The translations under genes and the position numbers were made by a program. Below are positions 42,767 to 51,946 of a stretch of DNA of 64,000 bases, in pieces. Location: NCBI RefSeq assembly GCF_016599855.1, contig NZ_CP067041.1, positions 434,001 to 498,000 on the forward strand, given 5' to 3'. The DNA comes from Bradyrhizobium diazoefficiens. GTDB lineage: Bacteria; Pseudomonadota; Alphaproteobacteria; Rhizobiales; Xanthobacteraceae. Numbering within the stretch: the stretch's first letter is position 1; every line of letters begins with the position of its first letter. The notes beneath the pieces were generated by a model. That model ran no database searches. It was not told the DNA's origin and saw only the letters and a list, made by a program, of their open reading frames with translations.

Positions 42767-43441
42767 ATGAGCAAGCAGGCCGAATTTGCGGTCATTCTGA
42801 AAATGAACGCCATGTTCGCCGATCTCGGCGCGGACGAACTCCAGCGATTGTCCAACCTCTGCCGCACCCAGCATTTGGCGAATGGCGAAGTGCTGTTCCA
42901 GAAGGGCGATCCGGGTGACGCGCTGTTCGGTGTGCGCCGCGGCCAGGTCCGCATCGAGACCGGCGCCTCCGACGGCAGCCGGCTGACGCTGAACTTCATG
43001 GGCCCCGGCGATTTGTTCGGCGAGGTCGCGGTGCTGGACGGTCAGAGCCGCACTGCGGACGCGACCGCCGGCGAGGCCAGCGAATTGTTCGTGCTGCGGC
43101 GCGAAGATTTCCTCGCCTTCCTCGAACGCGAGCCTAGGGTTGCGATCAAGATCATCGCGCTACTGTGTCAGCGCATTCGCTGGCAGAGCGAGCGCATGGA
43201 GGAATCCATGCTGCAGCCCCTGCCGGTGCGATTGGCGCGGCGACTCTGCGCGCTCGCCGCCGATTTCGGCTCCGAGGTGCACATCTCGCAGGAGCAGCTC
43301 GGCGTCTTCGTCGGCGCCGCCCGCGAGAGCGTCAACCGCCAGCTTCAGGCCTGGCGCAAGGACGCGATCCTCGATCTCCAGCGCGGCCGTATCATGCTGA
43401 GGAACATGACCAAGCTGACGGCGATCGCGCGGAACGAGTAG
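42767..43441 (+). CDS. Crp/Fnr family transcriptional regulator, cAMP-binding type
   Basis: 224 aa. A cyclic-nucleotide-binding beta-roll (about 10-125) has a phosphate-binding cassette FGEVAVLDGQSRTADA, where the Glu and Arg-Thr positions match cAMP-binding Crp. After the C-helix comes the winged helix-turn-helix (about 150-215). The recognition helix ARESVNRQLQAW has the R-E-x-V-x-R spacing of Crp, which reads TGTGA. There are no Fnr-type Cys. I start it at the ATG at 42767, with AAGGA 8 nt upstream; the frame extends back to 42656. Sites fitting this helix occur at 16280, 42650 and 50265. Confidence 0.92.
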   Translation: MSKQAEFAVILKMNAMFADLGADELQRLSNLCRTQHLANGEVLFQKGDPGDALFGVRRGQVRIETGASDGSRLTLNFMGPGDLFGEVAVLDGQSRTADATAGEASELFVLRREDFLAFLEREPRVAIKIIALLCQRIRWQSERMEESMLQPLPVRLARRLCALAADFGSEVHISQEQLGVFVGAARESVNRQLQAWRKDAILDLQRGRIMLRNMTKLTAIARNE

Positions 43442-43475
43442 CGCGCGCAGCCAAGCTACTCCTTCGGAATCGCGA

Positions 43476-46400
43476 CTACTCCGCCGCGGGATGCACGATG
43501 CTCTTCGGTCTAGGGGCCGTCTCCGTAGGCGCGGCGCCGTGATGATTGGCGGTCTCGGCATCCTCGCTGTGCACGATCAGCCGCTTGCCGAAGCGCCAGA
43601 TCAGGGCGCCGAGATCGTCCATCACCATGAACATCGCGGGCACGAACACCAGCGACAGGATGGTCGAGAAGATCAGGCCGCCGATCACCGCCAGCGCCAT
43701 CGGCGAACGGAACTCGCCGCCGGCGCCGACCGCGAGCGCGCTCGGCATCATGCCGGCGGCCATCGCGATCGTGGTCATCACGATCGGGCGGGCGCGCTTC
43801 ATGCCGGCGTCGATCATGGCCTCCTCGCGCGGCTTGCCAGCATTGATGGATTCGATCGCGAATTCCACCAGCATGATCGCATTCTTGGTGACGATGCCCA
43901 TCAGCATCAGGATGCCGATCCACACCGGCGTGGTGAGCTGCTTGCCGGTGACGAGAAGCGCTGCGATGGCGCCGCCAATCGAGAGCGGCAACGAGAACAG
44001 GATGGTGATCGGCTGCAGGAAGGTGCCGAACAGCAGCACCAGCACCGCATAGACCATCATCAGGCCGGCCGTGATCGCGGTGGCAAAGCCGTCGGAGAGC
44101 TCGTTGAGGCTTTCGGCGTCGCCGGAGGGGGAGACCTTCACGCCCTTCGGCAGGCTCTTCATGACAGGGAGATCGTAGATCTTCCTGGTGGCATCGCCGA
44201 GCGCGGCGGAGCCGACGAGGTCGGCGGCGACGGTGGCCTGCCGCTCGCGGTCGTAACGGTTGATGCTGGTCGGACCCTGGTCGAGCTTGACGTCGGCGAT
44301 GACCGAGAGCGGCACGCCGCCTTTCTCGCCGTGCTCGCCGAGCGGCACGCGCAGTTGCTCGAGCGTCTTCAGATTGCCGCGCGCGGCGTCCTCGAACTGC
44401 ACGCGGATCGGCACCAGGCGATCGCCGACATCGAACTTGGCGAGCGCCGGGCCGACATCGCCGATGGTGGCGACACGGATGGTCTGCGAGAGACTTTCGG
44501 TCGAGACGCCCAGCCGCGCAGCGAGGTCGGCGCGCGGCTCGATGCGCAGTTCGGGACGCTCCAGCGAGGTTTCCGAGATCACGTCGGAGATGGTCGGAAT
44601 CCGCTTCATCTGCGTCGCGAGCTCGCTGGCGACGTTGTTGACGATGTTGGCATCGACACCGGTCACCACCAGCGAAATCGCGCGCAGGCCGTTCTCGTCG
44701 AGGAACCAGAAGCGGATATCGGGAACGTTCTCCAGCTCCTGGCTGATCGAGAATTCGAGCTCGCGCTGGGTGATGTTGCGGTCGTTCTTGGGCGTGTAGT
44801 TGATGATCAGGGCGGCGCGCCGGACCTCCTGGGTGCCCGGCGGAACGCGTCCGCCGTCGACGAAGATGCTCTTCACCTCGGGCCGCTTGCGCAGGCGTGC
44901 GACGATGTCCTCGGTGACCTTTTCGGTGTAGGCGAGCTGCGTGCCCGGCGGTAGTTCGAGGGCCAGCAGCGAGCGCGCACTGTCCTGCGCCGGCAGAAAG
45001 CCCTGCGGCAGCAGCGTGATGCTCCAGATCGAGGCCGCGAAGATGCCGAAGCCGATCAGCACGGTGATGAAATAGTGCTTCACCGACCATGAAACGAGGC
45101 CGTGATAGGTTCGCAGGATGCGGCCGGGGGGCGGCTCTTCATGCTTACCATGTTTGAGGAAGTAGGCTGCCAGCATCGGCGTCACGAAGCGTGCCGCGAG
45201 CAGCGAGAAGAACACCTGCACCGAGACGGTGATGCCGAACTGTTTGAAGAACTGTCCGGCGATGCCCGACATGAAGCTCGCGGGCGCGAAGATCGCGATG
45301 ATGGTCAGCGAGATCGCGATCACGGCGAGGCCGATTTCGTCGGCGGCTTCCAGCGCGGCACGATAGGGCGACTTGCCCATGTTCATGTGCCGTACGATGT
45401 TCTCGATCTCGACGATAGCGTCGTCGACCAGAATACCTGTCGACAGCGTGATGGCGAGGAAGCTGACGAGGTTGAGCGAGAAGCCGAGGATGTCCATCGC
45501 CCAGAAGGCCGGGAAGATCGACAGCGGCAGCGAGACCGCGGCAATCATGGTGGCGCGCAGGTCGCGCAGGAATAACAGCACGATGACGACGGCGAGGATG
45601 GCGCCTTCGAACAGGGTCGAGATCGCCGCCTCGTAATTGCCATTGGTGTATTCGACGGAGGTGTCGATCAGCTTGAGGTCGACATCGGGATAGGCGGTCT
45701 TGAGCGCATCGATGCGCTTCTGCACGGCTTCGGCGACCTTCACGTCGCTGGCGCCCTTGGAGCGTTTGATGCCGAGCGCGACCACCGGCTCGCCGTTGAA
45801 GCGGGCGAAGGTACGGCGGTCGGCGATGGTGTCGGTCACGGTGCCGAGATCGTCGAGCCGAACCTCGCCGCCGCCAAACAGCGGGACCATGGTGCCGGCG
45901 AGATCGCTCAGTGTCTTGGCGCCGGCCAGAGTCCGGATTGCCTGGTCGTTCTTGCCGATCTCGGCACGGCCGCCGGCGACGTCGACATTGGTGCCGCGCA
46001 AGCTCTGGCCGACATTGACGGCGGTCAGGCCCATCGCCTGCAGGCGGTCGGGGTCGAGTGAGACCAGGATTTCGCGTTCGACACCGCCGATGCGCTCGAC
46101 CTGGGCGACGCCGCGCACGCCTTGCAGGGCGCGCTTGACCACGTCGTCGACGAAATAGGAGAGCTGCTCCGGCGTCTTGCCGGGTGAAATCGCGGCATAG
46201 GTGACGATCGGCAAGCCGATCACGTCGACGCGCTGGATCAGCGGCTCGGTGACGTTTTGCGGCAGGTTCGAGCGCACGCGCGTCACCGCGTCCTTGACGT
46301 CGTTGAGCGCGCGGTCGGTGTTGGTCTCCAGCGCGAACTGGATGGTGGTGACTGAAACGCCGTCGGTGATCGAGGAGGCGATGTGCCGCACACCCTCGAC

Positions 46401-46625
46401 GCCGGAGACAGCGTCTTCGACCGTCTTGGTGACTTGGGATTCGAGCTCCGCAGGCGCGGCGCCGAATTGGGCCACCGCGACCGAGATCACGGGAATGTCG
46501 GCCGACGGCAGTCGCGTGATCGCGAGCTTTGTGAAGGAGGTCCAGCCGAGGATCAGGAGGATGATCGAAAACACCACCGACGGCAGTGGATTACGGATCG
46601 ACCATGCCGAGATATTGAGAGCCAT
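43476..46625 (-). CDS. RND multidrug/solute efflux transporter (AcrB/MexF-like inner-membrane pump)
   Basis: 1049 aa with twelve membrane segments and two large periplasmic loops, the usual size and layout of HAE-type RND pumps. Family blocks include SIRNPLPSVVFSIILLILGW at the first helix and GILVDDAIVEIENIVRHM in TM4, which carries the paired Asp of the proton relay; a Lys is expected in TM10. The adaptor gene ends at its start codon (overlap of one base), so both are made from one mRNA. The outer-membrane channel is not in this window. Substrate not predictable. Confidence 0.95.
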   Translation of the reverse strand: MALNISAWSIRNPLPSVVFSIILLILGWTSFTKLAITRLPSADIPVISVAVAQFGAAPAELESQVTKTVEDAVSGVEGVRHIASSITDGVSVTTIQFALETNTDRALNDVKDAVTRVRSNLPQNVTEPLIQRVDVIGLPIVTYAAISPGKTPEQLSYFVDDVVKRALQGVRGVAQVERIGGVEREILVSLDPDRLQAMGLTAVNVGQSLRGTNVDVAGGRAEIGKNDQAIRTLAGAKTLSDLAGTMVPLFGGGEVRLDDLGTVTDTIADRRTFARFNGEPVVALGIKRSKGASDVKVAEAVQKRIDALKTAYPDVDLKLIDTSVEYTNGNYEAAISTLFEGAILAVVIVLLFLRDLRATMIAAVSLPLSIFPAFWAMDILGFSLNLVSFLAITLSTGILVDDAIVEIENIVRHMNMGKSPYRAALEAADEIGLAVIAISLTIIAIFAPASFMSGIAGQFFKQFGITVSVQVFFSLLAARFVTPMLAAYFLKHGKHEEPPPGRILRTYHGLVSWSVKHYFITVLIGFGIFAASIWSITLLPQGFLPAQDSARSLLALELPPGTQLAYTEKVTEDIVARLRKRPEVKSIFVDGGRVPPGTQEVRRAALIINYTPKNDRNITQRELEFSISQELENVPDIRFWFLDENGLRAISLVVTGVDANIVNNVASELATQMKRIPTISDVISETSLERPELRIEPRADLAARLGVSTESLSQTIRVATIGDVGPALAKFDVGDRLVPIRVQFEDAARGNLKTLEQLRVPLGEHGEKGGVPLSVIADVKLDQGPTSINRYDRERQATVAADLVGSAALGDATRKIYDLPVMKSLPKGVKVSPSGDAESLNELSDGFATAITAGLMMVYAVLVLLFGTFLQPITILFSLPLSIGGAIAALLVTGKQLTTPVWIGILMLMGIVTKNAIMLVEFAIESINAGKPREEAMIDAGMKRARPIVMTTIAMAAGMMPSALAVGAGGEFRSPMALAVIGGLIFSTILSLVFVPAMFMVMDDLGALIWRFGKRLIVHSEDAETANHHGAAPTETAPRPKSIVHPAAE

Positions 46626-47554
46626 CAGCGTACCCGCGTGCGATCGAGTTCATCGGCGAACATAGTCTTGATCTGGTCGCCGTCATGGAGCGAAGAGCCG
46701 GCATCGGCCACGACGATTTCGCCGACGTCGACCCCTTCAAGGATTTCCGTTTGACTGTCGGATGTCAGCCCGACGCGCACCCGGCGCGTCTCGACCACGT
46801 TGGCTTTGACCACCTGCACGGTGAGATGGTCGATCGCGGTCTTGGGAACTGCGACGCCACAGCTTCGCTTGGCGTCGATCGCGGCGCGGGCGAACATGCC
46901 GACCTTCAGTGAAGGATTGTTGGTGACGCTGATGCGGACGCGGCCGAGCTGCGTGGCGCGGTCGATCTCGGGTGCGACCAGCCGGACCCGGCCGATCAGG
47001 TCGGCGGCGTCATCGCGGCTGATCCGCACCGTCGCGCCGGGGCTGAGCTTCGGCATGTGCACCGCCGGGACCTGCGCATCCAGCTCGATCTCGTTGTTGA
47101 CGGCGATGCGGAACATCGGTCCGGCCTGCGGCGAGGCCGGCGCACCGACAATGGTCCGGACTTCCGTGATGAGACCAGGGGCGGGCGCCTTCAGCGACAC
47201 CGGACCTTGCGGGCCCGGCCGTTGCGGCTGGCCCGGAATCTGCGGCGGCGCCGTCAGGCGCGCGAGCTCCTGGTTATCTGTGACGACGGCGCCTTCGCTG
47301 ACAAAGAGGTCGGTGACCTTCGATCCTTCCTGGTCGGCCATGACAACGGCCTCGCGCCGCGGCACAAAGAAGCCGGTCACCCGGACGAGGTCGGAGAAGC
47401 AGGCATTGGTCGACTTCGTCACGACGACGAGCGCTTCGCCCGGCGTCTCCTTCGCCTCGGGGCGATGCCGATGCTCGAACCAGTAATAGCCGACGCCGAG
47501 CGCAACGATGAACGCCACGGTTCCCGCAGGCTTGAGATATTCGGAGATGTTCAT
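46625..47554 (-). CDS. RND efflux periplasmic adaptor (membrane-fusion protein)
   Basis: 309 aa. The N-terminal membrane segment (about 11-27, VAFIVALGVGYYWFEH) anchors it. Then a lipoyl-type half (REAVVMADQEGSKVTDLFV, EGAVVTDNQELARL), a Pro/Gln-rich short hinge (QIPGQPQRPGPQGP) instead of a long coiled coil, a beta-barrel (TVRISRDDAADLIGRVRLV) and the C-terminal VVETRRVRVGL block. It links the RND pump encoded by the overlapping downstream gene to an outer-membrane channel. A close paralogue without a pump is at 17567-18454. Confidence 0.93.
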   Translation of the reverse strand: MNISEYLKPAGTVAFIVALGVGYYWFEHRHRPEAKETPGEALVVVTKSTNACFSDLVRVTGFFVPRREAVVMADQEGSKVTDLFVSEGAVVTDNQELARLTAPPQIPGQPQRPGPQGPVSLKAPAPGLITEVRTIVGAPASPQAGPMFRIAVNNEIELDAQVPAVHMPKLSPGATVRISRDDAADLIGRVRLVAPEIDRATQLGRVRISVTNNPSLKVGMFARAAIDAKRSCGVAVPKTAIDHLTVQVVKANVVETRRVRVGLTSDSQTEILEGVDVGEIVVADAGSSLHDGDQIKTMFADELDRTRVR

Positions 47555-47697
47555 CGCCGGATCATCCTGGCCTGGCTCGGGGTTGCTGGGAACGTTTCCC
47601 TGGAACGAAGCAGCGTCCCGCAGGGCTGCGGGACGCGCGCTGGAGCTGAGACTTTACACCGCATCACGACTTGTCACCGCAAAGGATTGCGTCGTCG

Positions 47698-48360
47698 TCA
47701 CTTCGATGCGGTGGCCTTGTTTTCCATATTCACGACCTGCACGCGGCGATTCACCTCCGCCAGCGGCTGGCTCGGATCCTTCAGCTTGCTCTTGCCGTAA
47801 CCGACGGTGACGAGATCGCTCGCGGCGATGCTGTACTTCTCGACGAGGTAACGCTTGATCGAATCCGCGCGGCGTTCCGACAGCTCCTGGTTGTAGCTCT
47901 CGCCTCCGGCGGCGTCGGTATGGCCGGCGACGACGAAGGTCGAGCCTTTGAGGTCGGGGCTGGTCAGCGCGCGGCCCAAGGCCTGCACAGAAGGCAGCGA
48001 TTTGGCGCCGATATCGGCCGAGTTGTAGTCGAAGGTGATCTCGAGATCGATATTCGGCTTGTCCTTGGCGACGGAGGCGATCTCCTCGCGCTCGGTCGAC
48101 GACAGCGAACGCGTGGCGCGGCCGCGGACGGACTGGATTAGTCTGGTTTCCGCCGGGTTCGGTGCGGGATCGGCCTGCGGAGTGATCGAGAGGCCGCGGG
48201 TCAGGGGCTTTTTCGGCGGCGCCAGCGCGCGGACGATCTCGTCCTCGGTGACATTCTTGCTGTTGCCGTCGTCGCCGGCGAAGGCGGGCGGGAGCGTCAG
48301 CGCGGCACTGATGGTGACGATGGACAGGATCGCGGTCAGTCCCTTTGCAGCCAATCTCAT
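47698..48360 (-). CDS. OmpA-family (peptidoglycan-associated) protein
   Basis: 220 aa. Signal peptide of about 26 residues ending PPAFA, an unstructured linker with KNVTEDEIVRAL and Pro-rich stretches, then a C-terminal OmpA domain (about 100-215). FDYNSADIG opens the domain, AGHTDAAGGESYNQELSERRA carries the Asp and Arg that hold meso-diaminopimelate of peptidoglycan, and VGYGKSKL closes it. It lacks a beta-barrel, so it is a periplasmic or lipoprotein-like anchor. Start ATG 48360 with GGAGG 8 nt before it. It is 144 bp behind the caspase-fold gene on the same strand and may be co-expressed with it. Confidence 0.92.
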   Translation of the reverse strand: MRLAAKGLTAILSIVTISAALTLPPAFAGDDGNSKNVTEDEIVRALAPPKKPLTRGLSITPQADPAPNPAETRLIQSVRGRATRSLSSTEREEIASVAKDKPNIDLEITFDYNSADIGAKSLPSVQALGRALTSPDLKGSTFVVAGHTDAAGGESYNQELSERRADSIKRYLVEKYSIAASDLVTVGYGKSKLKDPSQPLAEVNRRVQVVNMENKATASK

Positions 48361-48504
48361 TGCCAGTCCCTCCTGCGCGAACCCGCGCGGTTCCAAAAAT
48401 TCCTGCAATACGCCCCACGGCAAGACCGCCTGCGGCATCCGTTCGGTTAGTCTTGGCCGGGCCGCCAGCGGTTCGAGGCGCTGCCTGCCTCAAATCAAAA
48501 AATA

Positions 48505-50019
48505 CTAGCGTACTCCGTAACTTGCGAATTCGCCGGCGATGTTCGGGTCCATCGCCTTGGCATTGGCGATGTCCAGCGCGCCCTCCTGGGCCGAACCGTT
48601 GCGCTGCTTCGCCACGCCGCGGCCGTAGAGCGAGGAGGTCAGGCGTGGGTTGATCCTCAGCGCCGCATCGAAATCGACGATGGCGTTCTTCACCGCTCCG
48701 GATTTGAGGTTCACCAATCCGCGGCTGTCCAGTGCATCGACGAAATTCGGCCGCAGCCGCAGCGCTTCGTTGCAGTCCTTCAGGGCGCCCTGGAGATCGC
48801 CGACGACGGTACGGGTCCAGCAGCGGTTGTTCAGCGCCTCGACGTCCTTCGAATTGATCCGGAGCGTGTCGTCAAAATCCTTGATGGCAAGGCTGTAAGC
48901 GCCCTTGCTGGCATAGACCTGGCCACGTCGGTACAGCGCGTTGACGTCGTCTGGATTGGCAGCAATCTTGGCCGTCAACCCCTTGATGGTGGGATCCTCC
49001 GCCAACGCGGCTGCGCTCGGCCCGCCATCCGCGTTGGGCGCCGGGGCGGTCTCGGCCGGCTTCACCGGCGGTTGCGGTGGGGGCAGCGTGGCCTCGACCT
49101 GCGGCTTCGGCGTCGGCGGGGGTGGTGGAGGTGCAAGCGGCGGCGGCGGATTGTTCGCAGCCACGGGTGCTGGCGGCGGAGTCGGTGGCCCCGGAGGTGG
49201 GTTGTTGGCGACCGCAGGAGACGGCGGTGCGGGAGGCGGCGTCGTCGCCGTCGGGCGCGATCCGGCGGCGCCAGGAATGAACGAGAAATCCTCGGCGAGC
49301 GAAGACGAGATCCACGGCACCTGCTCGCCGCGCGAGGCGCGGGTCACGCCCATCTTGGTGCGGTTCAGCGTTTCCTCGGCCATCAGGTCGGGCACGCGGA
49401 TTTCCTTGAGCAGTTCCTGGACGAACAGGCTGTGGTCACCGCCGGCATCCGAGACCACCGACGCCAGCGCCGCCGAATACATCACCAACGTGCCGTTCGG
49501 CGCGATGACCGGGGTCAGGCCCGCCGAGAAGCTGCGGAACCGCCGTTCGAATGGGTTGCGCCTGGAGGCGTCGACCAGCGCGATCTTGACGCCGGCGCCG
49601 CGGGTGTTGAGCTCGCCCAGGATGGTTTCGATGCTGAAGCCGTCGCGGCGCACGTCGGACTCGCTCCAGATCTGGGCATCGACCGGGATCATGAAGCTCT
49701 GGCGCGCCGACTGGATGCCGAACCCGCTGTAGAACAGCAGCGCCACCGAGCCCGGCTTGATCTTGCCGTAAAGCTTGTCGAAGGCGCGGCGCATGCCGTC
49801 GCCGGTCAGGTTCTCGCCGATCTCCACCGAAAAACCGTCACGCTTGAGCTCGTCGGCGACGTCGCGCGCGTCGTTGATCGGCTCCTTCAGCGGGCTGTCG
49901 GCATCCGGATACTTGGCGTTGCCGATGACTAGCGCGTAGCGGTCGCCGGCCGCATGCGACGGCGCGGTCGGGATAAACGAGGCAAGCAACGGCAGAAGAA
50001 AAAGGAAGCGAATTTTCAT
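48505..50019 (-). CDS. exported caspase-fold protein with Pro-rich linker and TPR repeats, catalytic dyad lost
   Basis: 504 aa. Signal peptide (1-23, SHAA). A caspase-like domain at about 26-245 has DRYALVIGNAKYPD, INDARDVADELKRDGF, VALLFYSGFGIQ and KIALVDASRRNP. The His of the usual S-G-H-G is Phe100 and the Cys of D-A-C-R is Ser152. A low-complexity Pro-rich linker spans about 255-340, and three to four TPR repeats fill 345-490 (KGLTAKIAANPDDVNALY, AIKDFDDTLRINSKDVEALN, ALKDCNEALRLRPNFVDALD). A periplasmic scaffold, not a protease, is the best reading. Homologous in the caspase part to 16589-17440. OmpA gene follows. Confidence 0.9.
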   Translation of the reverse strand: MKIRFLFLLPLLASFIPTAPSHAAGDRYALVIGNAKYPDADSPLKEPINDARDVADELKRDGFSVEIGENLTGDGMRRAFDKLYGKIKPGSVALLFYSGFGIQSARQSFMIPVDAQIWSESDVRRDGFSIETILGELNTRGAGVKIALVDASRRNPFERRFRSFSAGLTPVIAPNGTLVMYSAALASVVSDAGGDHSLFVQELLKEIRVPDLMAEETLNRTKMGVTRASRGEQVPWISSSLAEDFSFIPGAAGSRPTATTPPPAPPSPAVANNPPPGPPTPPPAPVAANNPPPPLAPPPPPPTPKPQVEATLPPPQPPVKPAETAPAPNADGGPSAAALAEDPTIKGLTAKIAANPDDVNALYRRGQVYASKGAYSLAIKDFDDTLRINSKDVEALNNRCWTRTVVGDLQGALKDCNEALRLRPNFVDALDSRGLVNLKSGAVKNAIVDFDAALRINPRLTSSLYGRGVAKQRNGSAQEGALDIANAKAMDPNIAGEFASYGVR

Positions 50020-50264
50020 AATCAGCGCGGTCCAGCCAAAAAGGCGCCGTTCCCAGCTTGCGCCGCGGCGACCTTAACTTACGCAATGTGCATTATCAAA
50101 CCGGGGAGAGGGGGCGTCAACCACTTGGAAATTCGGCACTATCGCGACAATTGACCGCGACGCACAGGCTGCTCGCGAGGGGAATAATTCGGTAGTCACG
50201 GCTTTCCTCGACGCGTTCTCGTCCATGGTTCCGGCAGCCATGTTAGGCCGGCACACGCGACGAA

Positions 50265-50284
50265 AATGTGATTGGTCTCACATT
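50265..50284. promoter_or_regulatory. perfect Crp-type palindrome
   Basis: AATGTGA and TCACATT, exact 7-bp complements separated by 6 nt (TTGGTC), matching TGTGA-N6-TCACA at every arm position. It lies in the 370-bp divergent region 50020-50389, 105 nt upstream of the metallo-hydrolase start and about 245 nt upstream of the caspase-fold gene. Apart from this site I see nothing recognisable in that region. Confidence 0.6.
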
Positions 50285-50389
50285 GTAGCCCCGGTTCGCT
50301 GCGGCCCGCAGGCGTTTGACCTTTGTTGCGAGCGATGGCTTGGTAGGCGACAGACCCATTCAGAAAAAGCAAGAGCCGGGATCAAAGCC

Positions 50390-51196
50390 ATGGGAAACGT
50401 CTACGAAATCTACGCCTTGCGCTATGCGACGATGTCGCCGCGCACCCCCAGCATGAATTTCCTGGCGCCCGATCCGCATGACAGCGCGGCGCAGGATCTC
50501 GACTATTTCGTTTGGCTGATCCGAGGGCAGGGCCGCGATATCCTGGTCGATACCGGATTCAATGCCGAGGAAGCCACCTTGCGCGCCCGCAAGCTGACGC
50601 TCAATCCAGTCGATGCGCTGGAGCGCTTTGGCGTCGCCGCATCTGATATTCGCGACATTATCGTGACACATCTGCATTACGACCATGCCGGCAATCTCGA
50701 CCGCTTTCCGAATGCGCGCTTCCATCTCCAGGAGCGCGAGATGGCTTATGCGACGGGCCGCTGCATGTGCAACGGACTGCTGCGACATCCATTCTCGGTC
50801 GAGCACATCACGCAGATGGTGCACCATGTCTATGGCGAGCGCGTCACCTTCTATTCCGGTGACGGCGAGGTCGCGCCCGGCGTCACCGTACACCGCGTCG
50901 GCGGCCATTCCGACGGCTTGCAGGTCGTTAAGGTGGAGACAGCGCGCGGCCCGGTGGTGCTGGCATCCGATGCCGCGCATTACTACGCCAATCTCCAGCG
51001 CGGGAGCCCGTTTCCGATCGTCTACAATATCGGTGACATGGCGGTGGGCTGGGAGACGATCGAGCGCCTCGCCGGCCATCCCGACCGCTACATCCCCGGG
51101 CATGACCCTGTTGTGACCGAGATCTATCCGCGCGCCAGCGACAAGGTCGATGCCTGGGCGCTGCATCTGCCACCGACGCGGTCGTTTGCGAAATGA
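50390..51196 (+). CDS. metallo-beta-lactamase fold hydrolase, AHL-lactonase-like family
   Basis: 268 aa. The zinc-binding motif H-x-H-x-D-H is intact in VTHLHYDHAGN, with further His/Asp ligands in GGHSDG (VHRVGGHSDGLQVV) and ASDAAHYYAN and a final GHD near the C-terminus. The order and length match the MBL subgroup annotated as N-acyl-homoserine lactonase-like, but most members are untested, and the substrate could be another lactone or ester. The ATG at 50390 is chosen; the frame extends back to 50225. Probably under Crp control through the palindrome 105 nt upstream. Confidence 0.88.
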   Translation: MGNVYEIYALRYATMSPRTPSMNFLAPDPHDSAAQDLDYFVWLIRGQGRDILVDTGFNAEEATLRARKLTLNPVDALERFGVAASDIRDIIVTHLHYDHAGNLDRFPNARFHLQEREMAYATGRCMCNGLLRHPFSVEHITQMVHHVYGERVTFYSGDGEVAPGVTVHRVGGHSDGLQVVKVETARGPVVLASDAAHYYANLQRGSPFPIVYNIGDMAVGWETIERLAGHPDRYIPGHDPVVTEIYPRASDKVDAWALHLPPTRSFAK

Positions 51197-51206
51197 CGGC
51201 GAAGCC

Positions 51207-51284
51207 GTCATTCCGGGGCGTGCACAGCGCGAACCCGGAATCTCGAGATTCCGGGTTCGCCGCTATCGCGGCGCCCCGGAATGA
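51207..51284. repeat. intergenic palindromic repeat (gtcattccgggg family)
   Basis: Outer arms gtcattccggggcg and gcgccccggaatgac pair; a nested perfect palindrome cccggaatctcgagattccggg lies in the middle (arms cccggaatctc / gagattccggg). Between the convergent hydrolase and MarR genes. Confidence 0.8.
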
Positions 51285-51293
51285 CAGAGACGG

Positions 51294-51836
51294 CTAATAC
51301 GCCTCTTTCGCGTCGGCCTCTTCGCTGGTCTGGATCAGGTCAAGGCTTTGTTCGATCTTGCCGAGCAGTGCCGAGAGCTGCTTGCGCTCCGACGCGGAAA
51401 GGCAGGCAAGGATCTCGTCCTCGCGCCGCAGCAATTGTGGGAACAGTTCCTCATAGAGGGCGCGGCCCTTGTTCGTCAGTTGCAGACGGAATTCGCGACG
51501 GTCGGCTTCGTTCTCGACGCGCTCGATCAGGCCGTCATGCATCAGCGTCGTCACCGCGCGGCTGATGGTGGATTTGTGCGTGCGGGTACATTGCGCGATG
51601 TATTGCGCGCTGCAGGCATCGTTGCGGAAGCCGAGCGTCGCAATCACGCGCCAGGCCGGAATGTCGAGGCCGTGGCGTTCCTGATACTCGACCGCAAGCG
51701 CGGAACTGACTTCCGCCGCCAGCCGGTTGAGGCGGAACGGCACGAACTTGAACAAATCGAGCCGGGTTTTTGGCCGCGAAGAAGCCTCGTCGGCTTGCCG
51801 CGTCTTCAGCCCGGTGTCGCTGGATGTCCTCGCCAA
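51294..51836 (-). CDS. MarR family transcriptional regulator
   Basis: 180 aa. Winged helix-turn-helix at about 55-130: ALAVEYQERHGLDIPAWRVI, SAQYIAQCTRTHKSTISRAV (recognition helix) and a wing with DRREFRLQLTNKGRALYEEL. It is divergent from the homogentisate-pathway run and a near-perfect 20-bp palindrome lies between the two starts, so it likely represses that operon (and itself) until an aromatic ligand binds. The end is close to a repeat. The N-terminal 30 residues are hydrophilic and variable. Confidence 0.92.
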   Translation of the reverse strand: MARTSSDTGLKTRQADEASSRPKTRLDLFKFVPFRLNRLAAEVSSALAVEYQERHGLDIPAWRVIATLGFRNDACSAQYIAQCTRTHKSTISRAVTTLMHDGLIERVENEADRREFRLQLTNKGRALYEELFPQLLRREDEILACLSASERKQLSALLGKIEQSLDLIQTSEEADAKEAY

Positions 51837-51884
51837 GGAGAGCCCTCCGAATTTCAGTTGACGGCCGGCCGGCTCCGGTCCAAA

Positions 51885-51904
51885 ATAGTTGCACGTGAGA
51901 CTAT
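51885..51904. promoter_or_regulatory. putative MarR operator
   Basis: ATAGTTGCAC is followed directly by GTGAGACTAT; a perfect palindrome would need GTGCAACTAT, so 8 of 10 positions pair. It is centred 52 nt before the FAD monooxygenase start and 58 nt before the MarR start, in their shared 110-bp region. Confidence 0.55.
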
Positions 51905-51946
51905 CTAGCAGATCGATCCTCTCCTGACCAGAGCCGAGGTTAGCGT

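Noticed and set aside
50390..51196. Naming the metallo-hydrolase aiiA/attM
   Set aside because: The zinc motif is right but there is no evidence for homoserine-lactone specificity.
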